DNA of 64,000 bases from Tupaia tana (Eukaryota; Chordata; Mammalia; Scandentia; Tupaiidae): NCBI GenBank assembly GCA_026018925.1, contig JAKSZU010000003.1, positions 187,992,139-188,056,138 on the forward strand. The letters run 5' to 3'. The translations under genes were made by a program, and so were the position numbers. The notes below the pieces were generated by a model. That model saw nothing but the letters and a program-made list of their open reading frames with translations. It was not told the DNA's origin and did not search any database. Positions 56,500 to 64,000 of the stretch are shown here, piece by piece; the first letter of the stretch is position 1, and each line of letters begins with the position of its first letter.

Positions 56500-57780
56500 C
56501 TATTCCCACTGAATCTGCTGAACAAAGAGTTAAAAATGGAATGGCAAAGAGATTGCAGATCACCTCCTTCTGCATGCTCCTGAAAGCTCAGATTGAACTT
56601 CAAGAATTAGGAAGAAATGCATCGTCCATCAGATGACTAGAAATCACTGCAGGGTTGCAAGAAATACAGGAAAGCAAGAAAATATGTCTACCACAAGGGA
56701 AAAGAATAACTCCTCTTCATCCTCAGACAGTACAATAAAACTCATGGAAATGTTTGAAATAATTTAGAATATTCATAGTGACAAAGCTAACAGAGATGGA
56801 AGAGAAGAGAGACAATGAACTGCAGAAGAGGCAGGAGAAAGGAGCTGACAAGTTCCAGGAGATGAGGATGTTCTTGCAAGATCTAAAAGAGGAAATACGC
56901 ATTATAAAAAAGAATAATTGGTATCCCAGAGAGTGAAGAGACTCATAAGGGCATTGATAATCTATTCCATGAAACCCTAAAAGAAAACTTTGCAAACCTA
57001 GAGAGGCGTTCAAAGATCCAGACCCAAGCGATACAAAGGACCCCAAATAGAATCTACCCAAGAAGATCTTCTCCAAGACACATTATAGCCAGACTGACCA
57101 AAACCACAAAGACAAGATACTAAGACTGGCAAGAGAGAAACGTCAAGTTACCTACAAAGGATATCTCATCAGGCTAACAGTGGACCTCTCGTCAGAAACA
57201 ATGCAAGCGGGTACAGAATGGGAAAATATATTCAAAGTGTTAAGGGAAAAGCAATTTCAGCCAAGAATACTGTACCTGGCAAAATTATCCTTCATATGGG
57301 AAGCAAAGACAAGAACATTCTCAGATAAAACCTGAAAGGATTTACCAACACCAGACCAGATCTCCAAGAATTTCTCAAGGGAGTGCTATACCAGAAAAAT
57401 TAAATACAGACACACAGAAATAAGAGTTTAAAGACGAAGAGACAACTTAATCATAGGGACAAGTCTGGAGTTAAATATTATATCCCAAAATTTAATCAGG
57501 AAGCTCGAGCCACAGTAGAAGATAGATTAAGTACATGAGACTGAACTGGTGAAATAGCATTTTATGACTTTTGACTAAAACATTGCTGATTTTCTTGTAG
57601 GCTTTGTTTTCCAGTTTTAAGGAATTTTGTCCTGTCTTGAGCTGCTGATAAATTCATGTACCTACTATTTGAACAGAATCCTAACCTGTCTCCTGGCTTT
57701 AAGTTTTAAACAAAGTTCCTTAGCATTTCTTTGATTTATTAAAGCTAAAACTGCTTTTCTTGAAATTAAAAAATGTATTA
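56500..57780 (+). mobile_element. HAL1 relic, second copy
   Basis: ggtatcccagagagtgaaga, gaagatcttctccaagacac, agagaaacgtcaagttacct, catcaggctaacagtggacc and agccaagaatactgtacctg are HAL1/L1-ORF1 3' segments in order. Stops and indels throughout. Confidence 0.85.
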
Positions 57781-58155
57781 AACAATACCTATTAAAATTA
57801 AATGAAAAGAAAAGAGATAGAGAAATATGGTCATTAGATCAATATGAATTTTAAAAAGGGATCCATAATAAACACACAAATGCTTTGCCACTTGGGAAAA
57901 ATTAATAAATATATATATTTGGGGGAAGAAGCTTATAATTTTGCTTTGCTTTGGCAGAAAGTCAGACCACTCCTTGAGCTCTGAGTGCTTTGGAGAGGAA
58001 TAGATAAAAAGAGTGTAATCAGATAAGAATAGTGCATTAGTTTGAATAGAATGTCAAGTTATCCTAGCTTCTTTTATTCTAGTTTGATTTACATAAAAGC
58101 TAAATAAATTCATATACAATTAGAAATAAATAAATAAAAAGTTTTTGAACTTCAA
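57781..58155. other. AT-rich, nothing recognised
   Basis: May contain further LINE 3' sequence; not assignable. Confidence 0.35.
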
Positions 58156-58416
58156 AAGTGGCTAGTTGGCTAAGAGTTTAAGGGACCTGGATCCCACATG
58201 TCTAACTGTGATTTGAGTCACAGCCTCAGTGATTTGATAAACATGCTGGGTACATGTGCTTGTGTGCAAAAAAATCCTGACCAGATGGAGAAATGGAGGA
58301 GAAGGGATTGTAGTGTGACCATGCTCCATCAGGGAGTGCTTTCTTTCTCTCTGTGTCTCTATCTCTGTCTTTCTCTGGTGAGTGCTGCACATACCCTCTG
58401 TCACTATATTAAACTA
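58156..58416 (+). mobile_element. tRNA-SINE, B form, diverged
   Basis: gtggctagttggctaagagt, agaaatggaggagaagggat, gtgaccatgctccatcaggg. Confidence 0.78.
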
Positions 58417-58792
58417 AGTGATGGCCTTTTATTGTTTTCTCTGAATTTATTTGCATAATGACTAGAAATGTGATCTTTATAATATTAATTCTTTCAAATT
58501 TGTTTAGAATTCATATGTGGTGGACTAATGAATGAATAATTTTGTTTGTATCCCACATTCCTTGAAAATAATTTCTACCCTCTTCTTCAGAATAGAATCC
58601 TGAACCTATTTGATTAAATGTGTTAATTTTTTATTCCAAAAATTTGTATCTTCACAATATTTTATGTCTGCTTAATCTATTGGGTTCAGATATAAATGCA
58701 TTATACTGTGTTTGTGGATGTACAGATGTGACAATTTCTCTTTGTAATCCAACAATTTTCACTTTATACACTTTAAAGCTATGTTACTTGTT
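58417..58792. other. AT-rich, nothing recognised
   Basis: No exon or repeat assigned. Confidence 0.4.
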
Positions 58793-58935
58793 GGGGCTGG
58801 CAGGTGGCATGGTGGTTAAGGTGTTGGACTCCTACATGGTTGACTGTGGTTTGAGTCCCAGACCTGATGGCTTGCTTCTCACTTTCCTTTTCTCTCTGGT
58901 CAAATTACAAAATGATGATAATAAATAAAATCTTT
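58793..58935 (+). mobile_element. short SINE, C form
   Basis: ggggctggcaggtggcatgg, then ctcactttccttttctctct and ggtcaaattacaaaatgatg. Confidence 0.88.
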
Positions 58936-58993
58936 TTAAAAATATTCAGAGGAAAAAAAACAATAAAAAACACATACAATAATAATAAACAAT

Positions 58994-59258
58994 TGAGACC
59001 AGCAGTTGGTGTAATGGTTATGTTGCTGGACTCCCATGTAGCCAACCACGGTTCGATTCCTGGACATGGTGGGAAAAACTCACACTGGGTACATGTGCGT
59101 TCGTGTGTGCCCAAGATCCCGAGAGGAGAATGGAGAAGGGATTGAGGTGTGGCCATCTCCCCTGGGGGATGATTTCTCGCTTTCTGTCTCTATGTATCTC
59201 TCCGTCTTTTAGGTGAGCACATGCGCCCTATAGCAAAAACTTCTCCAAAAAATAAATA
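58994..59258 (+). mobile_element. tRNA-SINE, A1
   Basis: gagaccagcagttggtgtaa, ggttcgattcctgg (consensus-like box B), tail ccctatagcaaaaacttctc. aataaacaat flanks. Confidence 0.92.
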
Positions 59259-59264
59259 AACAAT

Positions 59265-59690
59265 ATAAATAAAAACACAACTTTTTACATAGCATTTACA
59301 TTGTCTTAGGTATAAGTGATTTAGAGATGATTTAAAGTATATGGAAAGGGGCCAGCAGATGTCATAGTGGTTAGAGCTCTGGACTCCTACATGACCGCCC
59401 ACGGTTTGAGTCCCAGACTTAGTGGCTTCCTTTCTCACTGCCTCCTGTCTCTGTCTCTCTGTATCTCTCTGGTGAGCACATGTGCCCTACAGCAAATTAA
59501 ACACACATACACACATAAAATTAAATAATTCTTTTAAAAAAGTAGGTGGAAAGATGTGTATAGGTTATTTGCAATTACCGTGCCTTTGGATATCAGGGAC
59601 TTGAGTATACACTGATTTTGGTATCTGTGGGAGTCCTAGGACCAACACCCTGTAAATACCGAGGGATGACCACAGACTGTTGTAAGGTTC
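59265..59690. mobile_element. Tigger-type terminal part (other end), split by a SINE
   Basis: gcatttacattgtcttaggt, gatgatttaaagtatatgg, then after the SINE gtgtataggttatttgcaat, tcagggacttgagtatacac, tgggagtcctaggaccaaca and aaataccgagggatgacca. Confidence 0.75.
59347..59515 (+). mobile_element. short SINE, C-like
   Basis: ggggccagcagatgtcatag, cggtttgagtcccagactta, then CT-rich and gtgccctacagcaaattaaa. Inserted within the Tigger relic. Confidence 0.85.
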
Positions 59691-59931
59691 GTTGACTATA
59701 TGTGAAGTAGTATACTAACACCTGAAAGTAAAGATACATAGGAAAAGCAAATTATTTTCTGCTCTATATTCATAATACTTCTGATACCAGATATGTATAT
59801 GTGTGTGAATTTTTTCCACACCAAGCAATTCTCTAATTTTCTGTGAACACCAACTGGGTGCCCTACAATTTAATTCTGACAGATTTACCTGGAGCTAGCA
59901 CAGGCCCTTCAAGAGGTCAGTCCTGTGCTTA

Positions 59932-60063
59932 CGTGCCCAAAATCCTGAGAAGAAAAGGGATTGTGGTGTAGTCGACTCCTCTGGGGAGTGATTTCTCACT
60001 TTCTATTTCTTTGTCTTTCTCTGTCTTTTCACAAGTGCATGAGCCCTATAGCGCAAAAAAAAA
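59932..60063 (+). mobile_element. 5'-truncated tRNA-SINE, A1/B
   Basis: Starts within the body (gtgcccaaaatcctgagaag); tail gagccctatagcgcaaaaaa. Confidence 0.8.
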
Positions 60064-60717
60064 GTTCAGATAGCAAGTCAGATGAAGCAGTGCAGTGCAT
60101 AGAGTGCGGTCTAGAAGGGTGCCAAGTGCAGGAGGTTCTGTCCCTGAGGAGATGGGTGTGCCACCCTCCCAGCACCTATGTTCATCAATTTAGAAGCTCT
60201 CCAAAGCTTTTACTTTAGAGATTTTATGGAGGCTTCCTCCCATAGGCATGACAGATTATTAACTCAGTCTCCAACTCTTCTCCCTCATCCAGAGGCTGGG
60301 GAATAGAGCTAAAGTATTATTTCCAAATATCTAATCATGGCTTGGTCTTTCTGGTGACCAACTCTCTGTAGTAGTCCACCAAAACTTGGCTCATGAGAAA
60401 GACTTTCCTATCACTCAGAAAATTCCAGGGGATTTAGTACCCATGTATCAGAAATCAGGGTCAAAGATCAAATATTAGAATAAGAGGTGCTCCTAGCATT
60501 CTTATTATTTAAGAAATTACAAGGATTTTAGGAACTTTGTCAGGAACTAGGGGTAGAAATGAACACACATACATACATACACTATAAACTCTAAATCAGT
60601 CACTATGGAGCCTAGCTAACAAGCCATCACAAGAAATAACATATATACTCAACACAAAAGAAGGCAGAAAGAGAAAAGGGAGAATAGAAACAGATGAGAC
60701 AGATAGAAAACAAATGC
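60064..60717. other. intergenic with short (ACAT)n
   Basis: acatacatacataca at 60566-60580; no exon. Confidence 0.45.
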
Positions 60718-60892
60718 TGAGACAGCAGGTGGGATGGTGGTTAAAGTGTTGGACTCCCACATGGATGACCATGATTTGAATCCTAGACCTGATGGCTTGC
60801 TTTCTCACTTTCTCTCTTTCCATGGTGAGTGCACATGCCCTGTAGCAAATTAAGAAGAAGTAATGATTATGATAAATAAAATTAAATCTTTT
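60718..60892 (+). mobile_element. short SINE, C form
   Basis: gagacagcaggtgggatggt, gatttgaatcctagacctga, ccctgtagcaaattaagaag and an A-rich tail aataaaattaaat. Confidence 0.85.
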
Positions 60893-60900
60893 TTTTGAAG

Positions 60901-60903
<3 letters not shown>

Positions 60904-60952
<49 letters not shown>

Positions 60953-61188
60953 ATAGGGCATATGCACTTGCCAGAAAGACAGAGAGAGACAGAGACAGAA
61001 AGCAAGAAATCACCCCCCAGGGGGGGGTGGCCACACCACAATCCCCTTTCCTCCATTATCCTCTCAGGATCTTGGGCACGCACACACACACACCTGGCGT
61101 GAGTTTAAGTAACCAGGTCCGGGACTTGAACTGTGGTCAACTACCTGGGAGTCCAGTGACATAGCCATTATGCCAACTGCTGGTCCCA
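60904..61188 (-). mobile_element. young tRNA-SINE, A1, with about 45-nt T-run
   Basis: TSD aataaaattaaatctttt (about 60876-60893 and 61187-61204) lies in the A-rich tail of the preceding short SINE. Tail gctatagggcatatgcactt, head end ccaactgctggtccc. Confidence 0.93.
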
Positions 61189-61401
61189 ATAAAATTAAAT
61201 CTTTAAAAGAACAAATATCAAGATGGTAGATTTAAGCTCAATCATATCAAAAACTACTTCAGGTGGAAATGGTGTAATCTCCTAAATAAAAAGGCAGATA
61301 TTGTCAGATTGGGTAAAAAGTAAGACCCAACTACATGCTGCCTATAAGGAATCCATTTTAAATATAAATATTTAATCTGCACGTTTAAATATTAATATAA
61401 A

Positions 61402-61537
61402 TACAAGGGGTCTTCAAAATGTTTATGAAGAAATGCAATTAAAGTACAAATTTATTTTGGTGCAAAAAATTTTTAAATCTGCCTAGTTTTTTTTCATAAT
61501 ATGCATTTTATGTGAACTTTTTGAAGCCTGCTTGTAT
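61402..61537. mobile_element. mariner-like MITE, copy 3, within L1
   Basis: tacaaggggtcttcaaaatg and its inverted counterpart aactttttgaagcctgcttg, centre ttattttggtgcaaaaaatt, TA at each end. Confidence 0.85.
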
Positions 61538-62037
61538 TTTAAATGTAAAGACACAAATAGGTTGAAAGTAAGAGAATAAAAAAGATCTAGTAATATAGTA
61601 GCTTTATTAATGCTTTATTAATTTATTAATGCCACAGTATAGATTTTAAAACAATGAATACTGCCAGAGATAGTCATATCATAATATAAAGGGATTTATT
61701 ATTCAAAAAGATAACAATCCTAAACAATAGTAGTAACAGAGCCTCAACATACACGAAGCAAAACCTAATAGAACTGCAAGGAGAAGTAGAAGATCCCCAA
61801 AATGAGTAGACAGCAAACCAGTAAGGATTGGAAGGCTTGAAACAACCAAATCGATAGATCACTTCACCCCATAACAGCAAAATACTCGTTTTTACCAAGT
61901 GCAAATAGAAAATTTAACAAGATAGAATATGTTCTGGGTAATAATACAGGTCTCAATGCACTTAAAAGGATTCAGATCATACAAAGGATGTTTGCAGACC
62001 ACAATAGAATTAAATTAGAAATCAATAAAAGATTCTT

Positions 62038-62268
62038 GGGGTTAGCCAGTGGCATGGTGGTTAAGGTGGTTGCATCCCATATGGCCAACTGTGCAGTTGG
62101 AGTCCTGGATGTGGCAGCTTGAAAACCATGCTAGGCACATGTGCATGCGTGTCCAAAACCCGGAAAGGAGAAATGGAGAAAGAATTGTGGTGTGACCATC
62201 CCCCATGGGAGGTGCTTTCTCAATTTTTCTCTCTCTCTCTGGCAAGCACATGTGCCCTCTGGCAGATT
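62038..62268 (+). mobile_element. tRNA-SINE, B form
   Basis: ggttagccagtggcatggtg, aaaggagaaatggagaaaga, gccctctggcagattaaag. Confidence 0.85.
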
Positions 62269-62392
62269 AAAGAAAATAAAAAGATATCTGGAAAAATCTT
62301 CAAATATTTGGAAATGATCTAACACACTTTTAAGTAAAACATAGATTGAAGGAAAAAGGTATTAGAAAATAATTTTTCTTTTTTAGAATTAT

Positions 62393-62467
62393 TTAATTTA
62401 ACTTTATCTATTGATTGATTGATCAATTGTTTAATTTGACCAGAGAGGGACAGAGTGAGAGATAGAG

Positions 62468-62509
<42 letters not shown>

Positions 62510-62637
62510 AAGTGAGAGAGAGAGAAAAAGAGAGAGAAAAAAAGTGAGAAAGCAAAGCTGTCAGGCACAGGACTTAAACTGTGGTTGGCCATGTGGGAGT
62601 TCAGCGCCCTTAACCACCATGCCACCTGCTGGACCCT
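62393..62637 (-). mobile_element. short SINE, C form, with (GA)n
   Basis: gtttaatttgaccagagagg (complement of the GGTCAAATTA end), (GA)n 62470-62505, ggttggccatgtgggagttc, head end acctgctggaccc. Confidence 0.88.
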
Positions 62638-62752
62638 AGAAAATAATTTAAACTGATGGAAATGATTGGATTTCAAAATCTGTAATGTGAAGCAAAAGTA
62701 GTATTAGGGGGAAATTTACAGCACTAAAATGTCTGTATTAAAAAAGCAGCTC

Positions 62753-63010
62753 AGGGCCAGCAGATGGTGTGGAGGTTAAGGTGACTGGATCGCACATGGC
62801 CAACTACATGGCTTGAGTCTTGGACCTGGTGGCTTGAAAATCATGCTGAGCACAGATTCGTGCATGCCCAAAATCCCAAGTAGATTTGCAAAGAAGGGAC
62901 TGTGGTGTGGCCATCCCCTTTTGGGGGATGATTTCTCACTTTCCCTCACCTGCTCTCACTTTCCCTCTCTCTCTGGGGAGTGTACATGCCCTATAGCAAA
63001 ACCAGAAAAA
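62753..63010 (+). mobile_element. tRNA-SINE, B form
   Basis: agggccagcagatggtgtgg, cttttgggggatgatttctc, gccctatagcaaaacc. Confidence 0.87.
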
Positions 63011-63604
63011 ATTTAAAAAAACAAAACAAAAAGTAAAACCTTTCAGTCAGTAACTTTAGTTTTCACCTTAAGGAAGCAGAAAAAGAGCAAATAACATCCA
63101 AAATGTAAGTAGAATAGAGAAATTACAAAGACCAGAGTAGAGATTAGTGGAAAAAAATGTACACAGACTCAGTAAGTAGAGAAAATTGAGAGGTAGTTCT
63201 GGAAAATCAAGAAAAATGATAAATCTCTCATCAAACTTGTCAGGAAAAAGAGAGAGAAAATATACACCTCCAATATCAATTTTGAGAGAGGTAATACCAT
63301 GAGTAAGAGGGTAATAAGAATATTATAAACAACTTTATGTCAGTAAATTTGACAACTTAGTTGAAATGAACAAATTCCTTAAAAAACAGTCATTTTTTTA
63401 CTCTAGAAGAAATGAATGACATTAATACTAAGTACATTGAATCTGTATGCACCTGAAGTATAGTAGAATTACACTTTAAACAATATGCAGATTTTCTAAA
63501 CCAAAGTAGGCTTTCTTCTGGTGTTTCAAAGAAGTGTGCACATTTTTGTGTATTCATGTGCATGAAAATTTTCACACAATTTTTCTGCAATTACAATGAT
63601 TTTC

Positions 63605-63712
63605 AGGGTCAACCAGAGGTGTGGTTGTTAAAGTGGCTGGATCTCACATAACCAATGTTTCTTTTGAGTTCTAGACTTGATGGCTTGAGAGACATGCTGG
63701 TGTGTGTGTGTG

Positions 63713-63754
<42 letters not shown>

Positions 63755-63872
63755 TGTGCACACCCTGAAAGGAGAAATGGAAAAGGATTGTGGTATGGCC
63801 ATCTCCCATGAGGATTGTTTTCTCACTTCTCTTCTCTGTCTCTGGTGGGTACACGCACTCTCTAGCAAATTC
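63605..63872 (+). mobile_element. tRNA-SINE, B form, with (TG)n
   Basis: agggtcaaccagaggtgtgg, (TG)n at 63701-63755, ggagaaatggaaaaggattg. Confidence 0.82.
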
Positions 63873-64000
63873 AAATAATAATAATTATAATTTTCAAGTT
63901 TCTGAAGAAAATTATTTTCCATGCATGGCAAGTGCTTGAGTGGCAAGGTCTATCTTTTCACACTGAGCCGCAGATAGGAGGCTTCCAAGGATGAACTGTC

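Larger units (their letters stand above)
61200..63600 (+). mobile_element. L1M-type LINE ORF2 relic, interrupted
   Basis: agacccaactacatgctgcc, gacacaaataggttgaaagt, gaaggcttgaaacaaccaaa, aaaggattcagatcatacaa and atctctcatcaaacttgtca follow L1 ORF2 order. Stops and frameshifts throughout; a MITE at 61402 and SINEs at 62038, 62393 and 62753 split it. Confidence 0.82.

Noticed and set aside
5265-62325. Many 60-130-codon ORFs with shared peptides such as PKIPRGEWRRRDCGVAIP and RNHPPGGMATPQSLLLHS
   Set aside because: They are the six-frame translations of the same SINE body, not a gene family.

Overview
The window is chromosomal DNA from a eutherian mammal. It contains one recognisable protein-coding gene, TMEM247, on the minus strand in three exons (coding span 19543-25556, 231 codons, no internal stop). 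Ancient eutherian repeats are present throughout: MIR, L2, MER5A, MER20, MLT1/MLT2 LTRs, HAL1, old L1 and Tigger/mariner-type DNA transposons. They share the window with a dense, lineage-specific tRNA-derived SINE. No Alu, B1/B2, carnivore CAN, vesper-bat VES, equid ERE or ruminant SINE is visible, which argues against those lineages. I cannot name the species. From memory, human TMEM247 lies between EPAS1 and ATP6V1E2 on 2p21 and is transcribed in the same direction as EPAS1. If that order is conserved, EPAS1 lies beyond the right end of this window and ATP6V1E2 beyond the left end. No exon of either gene is recognised here.

Layout. 1-19 kb is intergenic, with scattered SINEs, an L2/MER20 pair, an antisense L1 3' end (about 7.0-7.5 kb), MLT1 fragments and a MER5A pair. 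19.5-25.6 kb is TMEM247; its 4.6-kb second intron holds five SINE units, a CA microsatellite and MIRs, and a SINE plus a same-strand MLT1 LTR lie just downstream of the stop codon. 25.8-44 kb is intergenic and includes an MLT2 LTR nested in an MLT1, a head-to-head SINE pair, and a large imperfect palindrome at 35.39-35.74 kb. 44.5-48.4 kb is a purine-rich old dispersed repeat. 50-64 kb is AT-rich and LINE-rich (two HAL1 relics and an L1 ORF2 relic), cut up by SINEs, a split Tigger element and a mariner-like MITE.

SINE nomenclature used below (my labels). A1: about 260 bp, head GGGACCAGCAGTTAGCGTAA with box-B-like GGTTCGAGTCC, body containing a C6-T-G6 palindrome, CT-rich segment, tail CCCTATAGCGAAAACCTCTC plus A-run. 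A2: as A1 but head GGGAACCAGC, GGTTCGCGTCC and GTGACCATC; the youngest looking, with long A tails and perfect target-site duplications (TSDs). B: older, diverged long form (GGGGCCAGCAGGTGGCATGA...). C: short form in which the head runs directly into CT-rich sequence ending GGTCAAATTA. D: older form with a different head (CTGTGAAGCTGACC) and an ACTCATGAAAGAA-type tail.

Apart from TMEM247 I could support no gene; the remaining open reading frames lie in repeats or look like chance ORFs.
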